A stretch of 64,000 nt of DNA from Xanthostigma xanthostigma. Taxonomy: Eukaryota; Arthropoda; Insecta; Raphidioptera; Raphidiidae. This document shows positions 1 through 11,300 of this stretch, piece after piece (positions within the stretch are counted from its first letter, which is position 1; each line of letters begins with the position of its first letter). The position numbers were made by a program, and so were the translations under genes. Below the pieces are notes generated by a model. The model searched no databases. It had not been told where the DNA came from and saw nothing but the letters and a program-made list of their open reading frames with translations. The stretch lies in contig OY754473.1 in NCBI GenBank assembly GCA_963575645.1, forward strand, positions 9,858,001-9,922,000. Direction: 5' to 3'.

Positions 1-790
1 AATGATTCATCAACTCCAATTTTGGAAGAATATCTTAATTTCCGGAAAATGTGAATTGAATATTTTTGTAACACTTTTAATTAAAATACTTGCTGATGAT
101 ACACATTTTTTTAAGTTATTCTTTGTCATAACAACAATAAAAAGTTTTTTAACAAAAAATTAAACCGAAGAAAAAAAACTGAAAAGCGAAAAATAAAATA
201 AGTGTTTTTAGTCTTAATAACTACACTCCTAAACTAATGTAGGTAACTAATTTTGAGTTAGCGTGAGGGATTATTATTTTTTTTTTATTATTATTTCTTT
301 AAAGTAATTTAGTGATTTTCGTTGCTTGTTTGTTTGGCGCCGCGCCGGCTCAAAATTAGTTACTTACATTAGTTTAGGAGTTTAGTTATTAAGACTAAAA
401 AGGTTTGTTTTATTTTTCGCTTTTCAGTTTCTTTTTTTATCGGTTTAATATTTTGTAAAAATTTTTTTATTTTTTAATTTTTTTCTACCCGTAGCATCGA
501 AATCGGATAACCCAGTACAAAGTTATGCGTGGCAAAATCGGTTAACAGGTGAAAATTCAGTATGGGTGACTACCCTTAGGGGTGGAATTTTTTTTAAATT
601 TAAATAGAACCTACTTAGAGTTATACCCTATCCAATAAAAAAAAATCATCAACATCGGACTACTCTGTAAAAATTTATGCGTTGTACTTAATTATGCCAT
701 ACCTAAAAAAAATATACGCGTCGACTTGAGAACCTCCTCCTTTTTTTCGTCGGTTAAAAAAATAGATAAAAATAGATAATAACTATACTT
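1..790. other. Non-coding AT-rich stretch with a foldback repeat
   Basis: No coding region is recognisable on either strand. The only structure seen is the inverted repeat listed at 161-447. The stretch ends at a Harbinger transposase exon on the minus strand. Confidence 0.6.
161..447. repeat. Foldback repeat, about 98-bp arms
   Basis: The arm at 161-258 is the reverse complement of 349-447 with a handful of mismatches. The loop of about 90 bp contains a GC-rich patch (GGCGCCGCGCCGG). Arms share blocks such as TTAGTTATTAAGACTAAAAA and ATTTTTCGCTTTTCAGTTT. This is the form of a foldback-type MITE; no target duplication was identified. Confidence 0.8.
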
Positions 791-792
791 AC

Positions 793-905
793 CTTAAAGT
801 CACTGCCAATCTTTCTACTGGTGACACTGGAACACAGAACATGTTCTGATGCTTCAAAGTATCCTGAAGTTTTGCTAGCAGCTCGTCAAAACTTCTGATA
901 GACAT
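793..905 (-). pseudogene. PIF/Harbinger transposase, N-terminal exon fragment
   Basis: Read on the minus strand from 905, the translation opens MSIRSFDELLAKLQDTL and runs to a sequence of the type PVERLAVTLR. In Harbinger (DDE_Tnp_4) transposases this segment comes just before the catalytic domain. The open frame ends at a consensus splice donor, GTAAGT, at 787-792, matching a conserved exon end. Nothing further of a Harbinger transposase is visible to the left. It abuts the pogo gene on the opposite strand, so it is a truncated relic. Assignment rests on recalled family motifs. Confidence 0.6.
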
Positions 906-916
906 CCTAAAGTACT

Positions 917-2185
917 AAAGGGAAAAAACAAATTGGAGCTCTTACATCAGCAGAACGAGGTAAAACCGTTACAGTGGTAATGTGCATGAGCGCTGGCGGT
1001 ACTTTTGTTCCGCCAATGTTTATTTTTCCCAGGAAAATGTAAACGCATTGTTAATGAAAAATGCACCACCCGGCTCTGTAGCTGCTTACCATCCTTCAGG
1101 ATGGATACAGATGGAAATATTTAGCCAATGGTTTGATCACTTCGTAAAAAAAGTCAAACCGACAGCGGACGACCCCGTACTTTTGATTTTAGACGGTCAC
1201 AAAACACATACTCGAAATCTCGAAGTTATTGAACGTGCCAGAAATGAACACGTTATAATTGTCTCCTTACCTCCCCACTCATCACACAAAATTCAACCGT
1301 TAGATAAAACGTTTTTGGGGACATTTAAAATCTATTACAGTGGAGAGATACGGAAATTTTTACAGCTGAACAATCGACCCGTTACTTTTTTTGATTTTTC
1401 GGAATTATTTTGTGCTGCATATTTGCAGGCGCAGAAACCTATTGCTGGTATCAGAGGATTTCAGGTTACTGGCATATTTCCACTAAATCCAGAAGTTTTT
1501 ACGGACATAGATTTTAGAGAGGAAATAATAAACGAAACTCTACCTGAACCGGAAATAGAAGTAGTCACTGAAGTGGAAAAAGAAAAGACAATGTTTCAAA
1601 GTTCAACCCAAACAATACAGATTCAAATTGAAAAGAATAGTCAGCAAGATAAACGAGAACATACACCCGAACCATCCACGAGCAAAATGGTTAGTCCATG
1701 GGATATTTTGTCTCCACATGTTAACAAAGTAAAAAGAAGTAATCGTGGAAGAAAAACTATCCAGTCTTGTTTATTAACGGCTTCTCCGTATAAAAACGCT
1801 TTAATGGATGACATTCAGAGGATAAAAAGACAAGAACATGAGAAAAAAGAAAAAGCACTACAAAAAGTCAGCAAAGGTAAAGGAATTAGTAAAGGGAAAG
1901 GAAAAGCACAAATTAAAAAGCAAACACCAGAAGAAAAACGGATAAAAGTATCAAAATGCCCAAAAAAACAGAGAAAAACAGAGGAATCATCAAGTTCAGA
2001 ATCAGCCGAAGAAACTATCCCCTTTATCGAATCGTCTGACGACGACTTTGAGTTATCACACACTAATGCGAAGATCAGGATGCTGTGTGTATGTTTTGTG
2101 GGGAGACTTTTTCTTCAGATTATCGGGGCAATGACTGGATAAAATGTGCACAGTGTGAAAAATGGTGTCATGAATTATGTTCTAA
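917..2185 (+). pseudogene. pogo/Tigger-like DDE transposase, C-terminal part with PHD-like finger
   Basis: Two frameshifts break this gene. From 917 a frame reads [20 protein letters not shown], typical of the start of the DDE_1 (CENP-B/pogo) catalytic region, until about 1038. The next frame carries ILDGHKTHT (a catalytic Asp), then LPPHSSHKIQPLD, near about 1190-1320. A Lys/Glu/Ser-rich low-complexity tail follows to about 2066. There the frame shifts again into a Cys-rich segment (CMFCGE, then WIKCAQCEKWCHELC) ending near 2185, which looks like a PHD finger. Such a tail is common on insect pogo relatives. The N-terminal helix-turn-helix half is absent here; a similar N-terminus lies at 4941. 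The role would be cut-and-paste transposition at TA. Confidence 0.85.
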
Positions 2186-2966
2186 TCTTGTGCGATGTTT
2201 GTGGTGTTGAAGTGTCGGCCGGTTCGTACGGCGCTCATCAAAAGAGCACCAGTCATAAAGCGAATATTTACGTGCATCATCACGATAATATAGAAGTTTC
2301 AAAGTTTGCTTTTAAACACCGTATAGTAACTTATAAAATCAATAACACAAATTACAGTTGTTTGAATATCGTTCGTTGACTTGATAAAATTCAACCTCGA
2401 AAAACATATAACGGTTAAAGTAAATTTTGAACTCTTTGCTTATTACTTTTTACTGAAAAATGACAAGATCGCGCGCGAACTAAAATCGTTTAATACGAAA
2501 AACGTAATCTTTAACGCCGGCACAGATATTGACGCTCACTTGACCGATTTTAAAAACAAAATTATTAAAAAAGCAGAGGAATTTCAGGAACGCGATTCGG
2601 GCTGGTCTCTGCAAAAAATCGACTGTTTCGAACTCAACGTCATGAAGTATAATCCGCTGCACGCTTCTTCCTATATAGACTTGCCGAAAAAACTCCAAAA
2701 ACAAGGGAGCCTGTATAAATGTTAAAAACAATGACCAATTTTGCTTTGTTTGGGTCATCGTCAGCGCACTATTTCCAGTTAACAAGGACAGTGACCCCAT
2801 CACATCCTATTCGCATTACAGCGAAGTTTTAAATTTAAACGGTTTAGAGTTTCCAATGAAAATAAAGCACATTGCACAGTTTGAAAAATTGAACGATTTT
2901 TGCAGCGTGAACGTTTTCGGTCTCGATGACCGTTGTAACATCGTGGGTCCTCTCTACTGTACAAAG
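2186..2966 (+). pseudogene. DNA polymerase B (Maverick/Polinton type), N-terminal part, copy 1
   Basis: The reading begins with a C2H2-like finger (CDVCGVEVSAGSYGAHQKST) at about 2190, then runs through the conserved pre-exonuclease region found in arthropod Maverick-like polymerases, including RDSGWSLQKI and YPVN-type blocks. Frameshifts occur near 2360-2390 and near 2715. Translation stays recognisable to GLDDRCNIVGPLYCT at about 2966, where it stops abruptly at a pogo-derived sequence. The last 327 bp recur at 6101-6416. It is not functional in this state. Confidence 0.8.
2640..2966 (+). repeat. Direct repeat, left copy (polymerase B segment)
   Basis: This segment matches 6101-6416 at roughly 95 percent. 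The right copy has a short deletion near its beginning, after AAGTATAATCCGCTG. The 3.1 kb between the copies holds MULE, pogo and envelope fragments, so the repeat marks a rearrangement rather than a terminal repeat. Confidence 0.85.
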
Positions 2967-3008
2967 CTATCTTAACCGAAAAGGAGTCCAGATTCTGCGT
3001 TTTCCCAA
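2967..3008 (+). pseudogene. Short pogo transposase fragment
   Basis: The bases AAAGCTATCTTAACYGAAAA and onward match 5233-5274 almost exactly. At 5233 this stretch is part of the pogo-like N-terminal gene, translating as KAILTEKESRFCVF just before the NLPGRGW block. Here it is joined to polymerase B on the left and to MULE coding sequence on the right, so it is a leftover at a double junction. Confidence 0.75.
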
Positions 3009-4504
3009 GAAATTTGTTTTATAGATTCGACAGGTTCTTGCGACCAAGGGAATTCATCTGTTACATTTGTTTTTAGTGCCACTAAAGTCGGTGCCTTACC
3101 TTTGGCATGTGTTATACACAGTTCACAAACCGAAGAAGAATATGTCAAAGTATTCAATTTAATTTTGAATACGGTTGGAAGCGATGCATTCTTTGGTAAT
3201 AGATTCCCGAAAGTTATTTTAACAGATGATAGTTCAGCTGAGCGAAATGCTTTGAGAATTGTATTTCCAAAATCTAGCATGTTCTTATGTATTTTTCATT
3301 TTTGCCAATCAATTTGGAGGTGGCTTTGGAACCTTAAGCAGAGTATTCATAAGGATCACAGACCGTTTTTAATGAGCTTGGTTAGAAATGTTCTATTTGC
3401 GAATACAACACAAGAATGTGATGAGTATTACGATAATCTGAAACATGATGAGGTAGCAAGAAAATACCCAAATTTCATAAAATATATGGAAGAGTACTGG
3501 AAAAGAAAACAAGAATGGTGTCTATCTTTCAGGGCAGGTTTTTTCACGAGAGGAAACAACACAAATAATTATGCAGAAAGCTCCATAAGAATATTCAAAG
3601 ACGTTATTCTAGAGAGATGTAAAGTTTATAACGGCATGGCCCTTATAACATTTGTTACAACTGTTTTAGAGGAATATCACATAAAAAGACTTCTAAAATT
3701 TGCTAACGGCCGAGTGACTAAACCTAGTATCAGCTACATGAACTTCATGAAAAAATCGAAGGATTTGACTGTCATTGATGTGTCCCAGAATATTTATCAT
3801 GTAACTTCTTCATCAGATGAGCAACTTCTCTATTCGGTTGATATTGAAAGTGAGTCATGTGACTGTCGTGAAGGTTTTAGCGGTAAATTTTGCAAGCACA
3901 TATTTGCTGTGCATTTAAAAACAAATTTACAATTTAAGTACTTACCTATATTAGCTGCAAGTGACAAAGCCGACCTGGCAAAATTGGTCCTGGGAGACAA
4001 AATTCCAGAACATTTTTTTCTCGATATGGATCATGACCGAGATAGTGACCCAACTTCAGAAGGGCCCAACATAACTCGTCATACATCAACAAACAGTGCT
4101 ACAAATAACGTCACAGCTTTATTTGTCGAGCCTCAAGAGTTTAGCGAAGACAGTTTTGAAACTCAACATAATTTATTGAGAAGAAATATGGAAAAAATAT
4201 TGCTTTGACAGAAAAATATAAAAGCAATCAGATGCTAAAATTATTAACTGGCTTTAATAAAAAAATAGATAATATTAACACAGAGCAGCAGCTAAAAACA
4301 TTTATTGCCAATACTACAATAAACTGCCAAAAAGGCAAGTATATTAAAATGCAACCAACAGCCTTGTCAAGAAGAGCGCATGGTTCGCGCTCTCAAAAAA
4401 GAAGGCAATCAGGAAGACCATCAGGACAGAGCAGGCCCAAAAAGAAGAAAAGGTGCTTGAGCAAAAATATTGCCGAGAATACCCCAAATGCCAAAGGACA
4501 TTAA
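3009..4504 (+). pseudogene. MULE-type transposase with SWIM zinc finger (5'-truncated)
   Basis: An open frame runs from 3009 to 4208. It includes CFIDSTGSC (first catalytic Asp) and VILTDDSSAERNAL (second Asp) near 3220, features of the MULE transposase domain. A SWIM-type finger, CDCREGFSGKFCKH, lies near 3860-3905. A frameshift at about 4200 leads into 4205-4504, a basic tail containing KMQPTALSRRAHGSR. That tail is typical of the C-terminus of these SWIM/MULE proteins, so the two ORFs belong to one gene. The N-terminus is missing at the 3008 junction. No terminal inverted repeat was found. The enzyme would catalyse DNA transposition in the nucleus. Confidence 0.8.
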
Positions 4505-4940
4505 TATATAATTAAGATGCTAGCATACTAGCATAATATTTAACAATATTTTTAATAATAATACCCATGTACTCCATATGTATTTAGTAGATTAAATGTT
4601 TTTTTTGTTAATTCTTTAAAAGCATATTTTTAACTATGATTTTATTGAAAATAAATAGTTATAACCTAGTGTAGATTTACTTTACTTGGCATATCAAAAG
4701 CGCCTATAACGGCGCATAACGCGATTACGTTCTATACCCCATTTCGCGCGCATTATGATTACATTCTATACCTCATTAAAAACACTCTCAAAGCACAACT
4801 ATCCTTGGAGGTGGGGCTTTTTTCAATTCTAGGTAAGCCCTATATTTTGTTATTTTGAAAAAAAATTGGATTTTAAATCTGCCCACCTTTTTTACAGGGG
4901 CGTAACCGAAAAAATCCTATAATAGGGAGTAACTTCGGAC
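4505..4940. other. Non-coding spacer
   Basis: No gene. Two similar blocks occur here, GATTACGTTCTATACCCCATT near 4722 and GATTACATTCTATACCTCATT near 4757. The right end reads as a leader for the pogo N-terminus at 4941. Confidence 0.5.
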
Positions 4941-5430
4941 ATGGTCAGATCATACAAAAGGCAGTTGGAGAGTCGCCCATATCGAGATTATGCAAAAGAT
5001 ACGTTAGCAAGAGCTATACAAGATGTTAGGCTACGCAGAAGGTCAATTAGAGACGCATCGGAATATTATGGGATTCCCAAATCTACGATTGGCGATAAAG
5101 TTAAAGGAATTCATGACAAAAATCTAGGACATCCAACAGTCCGAAGCGCTGATGAAGAAGCAAGTTTAGTCCTTGGAGTTACAACTGCTGCTTTGTGGGA
5201 GTTTCCCCTAATTCGATTTGTGGAAAATTGTACAAAGCTATCTTAACTGAAAAGGAGTCCAGATTCTGCGTTTTCAAAATAATTCCAATTTGCCAGGACG
5301 TGGCTGGATAAAAAAGTTCCTAAATAGAAACAAGGAACTGTCTCGCACAAAATATTAAAAGGAACAGGGCCCAGATCACCCATACTATGCAAGAATATTT
5401 CGATGGACTGAAAATTTCATTAGAAGGTGT
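4941..5430 (+). pseudogene. pogo/jerky-like transposase, N-terminal DNA-binding half
   Basis: The ATG at 4941 starts a basic protein with a psq-type helix-turn-helix (LARAIQDVRLRRRSIRDASE, YYGIPKSTIGDKVKG). A block like the inter-domain region of pogo proteins (TAALWEFPLIRF) follows at about 5185. The frame breaks near 5222 but continues in other frames as KAILTEKESRFCVF, then NLPGRGWIKKFLNRNKELSR to about 5345 and YFDGLKISLEG near 5400. Only the CENP-B-type binding half is present; the catalytic half is absent. It could be the missing N-terminus of the copy at 917-2185, separated by rearrangement, but that is inference. Confidence 0.75.
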
Positions 5431-5474
5431 GGCTTGTTACGGTTATAATTTTCATACAAGAATCATTATTTAAA

Positions 5475-6100
5475 ATTAAACATAAAATATAAAACGCAAC
5501 AATTCAAACGCAACATATTCGATTTTGTCGGAGACATTTATAGTAAGCTGTTTGGCTTTGCTATCAAAGAACAATTATCAAAGATTAATGACGCAGTAGG
5601 GGCTGTAGTGAACTTAACGGATGCAATTAGAGGATCGATAGACAACTTAAAATCAGCATATATAGAGACTACATCATATCTAGACAGAAGGTTAACTGAT
5701 CTTATTAATGCCACAAAATTGCACAACAAAGCGTTCTCATTGGAGTTGAATAATCCTAGATGATGTATCAGCACATCACATACTATTGACTTCATTAATA
5801 GCTCGAGCCCTACAGATGGAAGTGTCCCTCGATATTTGCCTTCAAGACCTAGCAGATACAGACACGTTGTTCCAATCATACCGGGCTATGCTTGTTAATA
5901 AACGATTAAGTCCTCAGGTTATCAGTGTAGAGATTGCTTCTCAGATATTAGATGGGATCTCAAGCGAATTACCAGAAAACTCAGAAATACCATATGATTT
6001 TGATGTCCGGGAGTGGTATACTGTGAGGAGGAGTGTAGTGTTTGTGAAAAATGGAAAATTGATAGCCGTCCTCACGGTTCCCCTGCTTCATAAGACAGAA
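5475..6100 (+). pseudogene. Endogenous retroviral envelope fragment, baculovirus-F-like
   Basis: A basic cleavage-like site (QFKR) followed by a hydrophobic fusion-peptide-like start appears near 5500, then a helical heptad-rich region to about 5760. After a frame change the similarity continues at 5786-6100. The order matches the membrane-fusing subunit of the insect errantivirus Env / baculovirus F family (Baculo_F). The upstream receptor-binding subunit, the rest of the ectodomain and the membrane anchor are all absent, and the fragment fuses directly into polymerase B sequence at about 6100. It is clearly dead. No gag or pol of the same element adjoins it; the gypsy at 8367-13078 is on the other strand. 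Confidence 0.7.
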
Positions 6101-6416
6101 GTCATGAAGTATAATCCGCTGTTCCTATATAGACTTGCCGAAAAAACTCAAAAACAAGGAAGCCCGTATAAATGTTAAAAATAATGACCAACTTTGCTGT
6201 GTTTGGGTCATCGTCAGCGCACTATTTCCAGTTAACAAGGACAGTGACCCCATCACATCCTATCCGCATTACAGCGAAGTTTTAAATTTAAACGGTTTAG
6301 AGTTTCCAATGAAAATAAAGAACATTGCACAGTTTGAAAAATTGAACGATTTTTGCAGCGTGAACGTTTTCGGTCTCGATGACCGTTGTAACATCGTGGG
6401 TCCTCTCTACTGTACA
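6101..6416 (+). repeat. Direct repeat, right copy (polymerase B segment)
   Basis: This is the partner of 2640-2966. After GTCCTCTCTACTGTACA the two copies diverge: this one continues as polymerase B, while the left one enters pogo sequence. Confidence 0.85.
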
Positions 6417-7451
6417 CGAGAGAAAAAAATCAATCACGTAAACTTGTTATATATAAGCGACGACGCGTCAAGCAACAATCACTATGTCTGGATTAAGAAT
6501 TTATCTCGATTGGTCTCAAGCCAATTAACGAACAATCATTATAAAAAATTCCTGTGTGATTGTTGTTTAATGTATTTCAGCAGTGAAAATTTGCTTCAAC
6601 GACACTGTGAATACGATTGTGGAAAGGTGAGGGTCAAGTTGCCTACCGCAGATTTAAAAAAAAGACCGTTTAGGGCGTGAAAGTCCCGGCAACATTATAA
6701 CATTTAAAAATTATGAACGAAAAGAGCTGTTACCTTTTGTAATTTACGTCGACTTGGAAACTATACTGAAACCCATACATACGGCAATGCCTGACTCTTC
6801 CAGTTCGTTTACAGTGTCGTTGAATCAACACGTACCGCACAGTTTTTCCTACTATATAAAGTGTAGCTATGACGCATCGTTCTCCAAACTGCACAATACA
6901 ATTCATTCAAAGTCTTGTGACGAACGTGAAACAAATTTATGAAATTGTAAACCGGGTAGTTCCTTTACGTAAACTCAAAAGCGAAGATATCGAGCGGATG
7001 CGCAAAGACAAATGTCATATCTGCGAGAGGAGTTTCACCGACGAAGAGAGTGATTCGATTGTTTTGGATCACGATCATTTGACGGGCGAACCTCGTGGAT
7101 ATGCGCATAGCATTTGTAATTTAAATTATAATATTCCAAAATTTATTCCGGTATTTTTTCATAATTTGAGCAATTTCGACAGTCATCTATTCATATAACA
7201 GTTGGCATCGGTTTGTGATGATATTTCGGTTATTCCTGTAAATAAAGAGAAGTACATCTCGTTTAGTGCGAAATTTCTTTTGTCTGAATGCGACCCCGAT
7301 GACGATGATGATGAAAATAATCATTTTAAAAGTAAAAAGTGTGTTGAAATCAGATTTCTGGACTCGTTTCGTTTTCTTTCATGCAGTTTGAGCAAATTGG
7401 CAAAAACGTTGCAGGAAGAAGACTTTGTCAAGCTCAGAAATCAATATCCGG
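6101..7451 (+). pseudogene. DNA polymerase B (Maverick/Polinton type), exonuclease half, copy 2
   Basis: This copy continues well past the repeat shared with 2640-2966. Recognisable blocks are a C2H2 finger (CDCCLMYFSSENLLQRHCEYDC, about 6560-6620), exonuclease motif I in YVDLETIL near 6745, a Cys/His region (CHICERSFTDEES with a later LDHDHLTGEPRGYAH) near 7015-7110, and exonuclease motif II in FFHNLSNFDSHLFI near 7165-7195. It proceeds to LRNQYP at 7448, where a gypsy LTR interrupts it. Several frame changes and stops (for example at 6680, 6940 and 7198) disrupt it. The enzyme would copy the element's own DNA with proofreading. The remainder of the gene follows at 7937/13567, 15925 and 18526. 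Confidence 0.85.
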
Positions 7452-7936
7452 TATAACGTATTATTTTTTTTTTTCTTTAATTAACGGTTTGATCAGTCGG
7501 CTTGGGCGTGGGTTGTTCGCATCGTACAGTTCACCAAGGAATAAAACGCTGATAATGTATTTTATTTTTTTTTTTAATATATTTTCATTACACATACAAA
7601 AAGTTCCAATTCACAATAAGGGCGCCACTTAGTTAACAAAAAAAAATGTATTCTTGGTTGCCTAGTGGAGACAAACTAAGAAATTCTCCACCAGGAAAAT
7701 ACCATAAATTCGATCACAAAACTTATTATTTAAAAAAAAACAATTTACAGCAGGTCATTACTTTGACGTTGATGTTTCAGATCTATCTACCAAAAAATAT
7801 CTTACATTTTAGTTATTTCTCACATTTTGTCGTAATCTTACTCTAAGAAGTTATATAAACGTTAATTTTAATAGAATCGACATAGGCGTCCATACTTTTA
7901 TTTTTTTTTTCTTAATACAGAATTTTAACCGTTATA
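7452..7936 (-). repeat. Ty3/gypsy LTR, left copy (485 bp)
   Basis: It begins TATAACG and ends CGGTTATA-like (CCGTTATA), a short terminal inverted repeat, and is flanked on both sides by CCGG. It is near-identical to 13079-13566. Immediately right of it lies polymerase B sequence, not gypsy internal sequence, so it behaves as a solo LTR. Removing it with one CCGG joins LRNQYP to DMEQFQLVTDKG in the same polymerase frame. An extra copy of the primer-binding-site motif GGGCGCCACT sits inside it at 7620-7629. Confidence 0.85.
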
Positions 7937-8015
7937 CCGGATATGGAGCAATTTCAACTGGTCACAGACAAAGGTATTTTTCCATACGAGTATGTCTCTT
8001 CGCTCGATGTCTTAA
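7937..8015 (+). pseudogene. DNA polymerase B fragment (duplicated copy)
   Basis: It translates as DMEQFQLVTDKGIFPYEYV followed by SLDVL, the polymerase segment between exonuclease II and the next conserved block. It ends in TTAA at 8012-8015, where piggyBac-1 sequence starts. The same segment recurs at 13567-13645. Confidence 0.85.
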
Positions 8016-8366
8016 CCTTTAACTACCCGCGCCGGTGTATAAAATACACCATTTCTACTAAGAAAGCGGGAAAACCCTGATGCGTTATCCCCCACTCATG
8101 CCCCACGATGTAACCCACGACCGATGTATTTACTAGGTACTCAGACAGTTGCGATTTGGTGGTTGGATAGTGAGTGTGTTTTTTTGACAATTTCTCTAAT
8201 GCAGTACAGTCTGGTGTATGAAATACACCGGCGCGGGTAGCTATGTAAGTAATATTATTTGCCATTTAGGGGCTCTTATTTGTCCACAAAATTTGTGTTT
8301 ATGTCGATTTTTGAACATTTTTATCATTTTAGGGACAAAGTAAAAATAAAAAATCCCAACAAATTG
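8016..8366 (+). mobile_element. piggyBac-1 5' end, truncated duplicate
   Basis: It begins CCTTTAACTACCCGCGCC after TTAA and matches the first 351 bp of the full element at 13646. It stops at AACAAATTG, where the sequence jumps into the 3' side of the gypsy pol gene. Only leader sequence is present and no transposase. Confidence 0.85.
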
Positions 8367-11300
8367 CCAGGTACCTTTCGGGTTTCCGTGCTCGTCGACT
8401 AGGTCATATACCAAAGCCGACACCTTACGTTTGACGATGAAAGGTCCTATATACTTGGGAGCTAGTTTGGCAGTATAATACTGAGAAGCGTCGGACAGTG
8501 TATAATTTCTTCTCCAGACGACTTGGTTTTCCTCGAATTGTTGTGGACGCCGTCTCAGGTCATAGGTGCGGCGATTGCTCTCGTAGGCTCTTTGCAGCTT
8601 GGTCTGTACATGAGTGCGTATATGACCTAAACTTGGGCGTGTCCGAATGTATTCGTTCCGGGAACTGACGTTTTCTGGGGGAGCCGTACCACCGTATGAT
8701 TTTCCTGTTAAGACTTGTTCTTGACCAAAATTTATAAAGTAGGGTGTTAAGCCGGTAACTTCATGCGTTGTGTCCGGAGCGCGCACGCGACTTTGGACAG
8801 GTTCACATCCCACTTCCGGTGATTTTCCTGCAGATAGCTGGATAATGCTGTCTTCACCACTCGGTTTATCCGTTCTGTTGGATTCGCCTGTGGATGATAA
8901 TGGGCGTTATATATAAGAGTTATATCATAGCTTTCCATTAATTGACGGAATTCTCGACTTGTATATTGCGTGCCATTATCACATAAGAAAAATTGTGGTA
9001 CTCCAAACAGTAATAGTACTTGGTCTTCTATGAGTTTTACAATACTTTTTGATGTAGCACTTCGTAGTGGAAATAGTAGTACAAACTTCGAGAAATAATC
9101 GGCTACAACTAATATATAGGCGTGTCCCTGCGAGGAGCGAGGTAGGGGTCCTATCAGATCACTGGAGATCATTTGCCAGGGACGACTTAAAATTGGTCGT
9201 TTTCCCATCATTCCCGCGGGTCTGGTTTGTGAAACTTTATGTTGGATACAGGTTTGACATCTCTGAATATACTTGATTATATCATGTTTCATTTTTGGCC
9301 AGTAATTTTTTTCGGCGATACGATGATACGTTTTGAAGATTCCCAGGTGACCTGCTGTGGGTTCATCATGGTACCTTTTCAACAGCTCTAGTCGACGATC
9401 CTTGGGTATTACTAATTTCCATTGATGATCTTCAGTAGTAAATGGCCCTCTTTTCTTAACATACTTAAATAGGGCGTTGCCATCCACTCTCCATGAGGGG
9501 AAGTGAATAGGATCGGTATTAACCTTATTTTTCATAGTGATATACCATTTATCTGTGGTTTCGTGTAGTTTGCCGATTTTCTGAATTTCTGGGACAGCTC
9601 TGGATAAACAATCGGGGACGACATTTTCAGCTCCTTTTCTGTGAGTAATTTCGAAATCGTATTGTTGCATCTTGATGGCCCACCTCGCTAATCTGCCTGT
9701 CGGTTCTTTGAGACGATTTAACCATATTAGTGAGTGGTGGTCGGTTATCACCGTGAACTTGGTACCTTCAACATATGGCCGAAACTTCTCTAACGCAAAC
9801 AGCACCGCCAGACATTCCCTTTCAGTGGTGCTGTAATTTCGTTCATTCCTTGTTAACGACCGGCTGGAGTAGCAAATAACTTTTTCTCCATCGTCAAATG
9901 TTTACGAGAGCACCGCTCCTAGCCCAAAATTAGATGCATCAGTTTGGATAACGAAGGGTCTCTCAAAATCCGGACAGGTCAAAATTGGGGCTGATACTAA
10001 ACATTTCTTTATTTCGTGGAACGCGTCTTCCTCCCGCTCGGTCCAATACCATTTTTTGTGTTTCTTTGTCAAGGTGGTGAGTGGTGCAATTCGAGTTGAG
10101 AAATCTGGAACAAATCTTCTATACCATGACGCTAAGCCTATGAAACGTCTAATGTCCTTAACATTTTGTGGCGTTGGTATATTCAAAATAGCGCTAATTT
10201 TGTCCGGGTCTACTTGAAGTCCCCTGTTACTGACCACATAGCCAAGATATTTTAATTCTGATACACAAAACTTACATTTATCCTTGTTGAGTGTAAGCCC
10301 GGCGTCTCTTAAGCGTTTGAACACTTCTTCCAAGATTGTAAGATGTTGTTCGAATGTTGGCGTGACTATAATGACATCGTCCAAGTACACGAATGAACAT
10401 GGTTCCAGCTCTGGTCCCAATACTCGATCCATGAGTCGTTGAAACGTTGCGGGACTATTGTGTAGACCAAAAGGCATTCTACAAAATTGATATAATCCTC
10501 GTCCGGGGACGGTAAAGGCTGTTTTGTCTCTACTGGCTTCGGCAACCGGAATTTGCCAGTAGGCGGACTTCAGATCAAGTGAAGATATATACTTGGCATC
10601 TCGGAGTTTGTCCAGTATTGATGATACGTAGGGAATAGGGTAGGCGTCTCTCTGTGTTACCGCGTTTACCTTACGGTAGTCTACACAAAATCGGTATGTA
10701 TCATCCGGTTTCTTTACCAACAAAATTGGCGACGACCATGCACTTTTAGAAGGTTCGATTATTCCGTCAGCTAGCATCTTATTCAGTTCTGAGTCAATGT
10801 GTTTCTGCATCGCTGGTGACACGGGGTAGTACCTTTGTTTCACAGGTTTCGCATCGGTAAGTATTTCATGTTCGACCCAGTGAGTACAGCCTAACTTTTT
10901 TTTTGTAGATAGAAAATATTTGTCAATCATTTTTACTAACTGTTCTTTCTTTTCAACTTCCGGCTGGCAAAGGCCAACAGTTAAACATTCGTTCTGAGTG
11001 CTTCCAAATTCCCAAATCCTTTTTCCCATGTCTAGTTGAATACCGAACTTTTTCCAAAAATCAATACCAAAGATTAGATAATGTGGTATAGATGGTACAA
11101 TTAAAAGATCTATCAACTCTATTCTATTTTCTAATTTTATAGGAACCTCCACTTTTCCTACACTTGTACAATAATTTCCATCTCCTACCATGCATCCTCG
11201 GTTGTTATGATTCCAGCGAAAGTTCAAGTTCAGTGTTCTCAACATCTGTAAGCCTTTACTTCCTAAAACGGATACTGAAGCTCCCGAATCCAAAAGTCCT

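Noticed and set aside
8023-8265. 80-residue open frame on the minus strand, repeated at 13653-13895
   Set aside because: It lies across the piggyBac-1 left end and leader; it repeats only because that block is duplicated.
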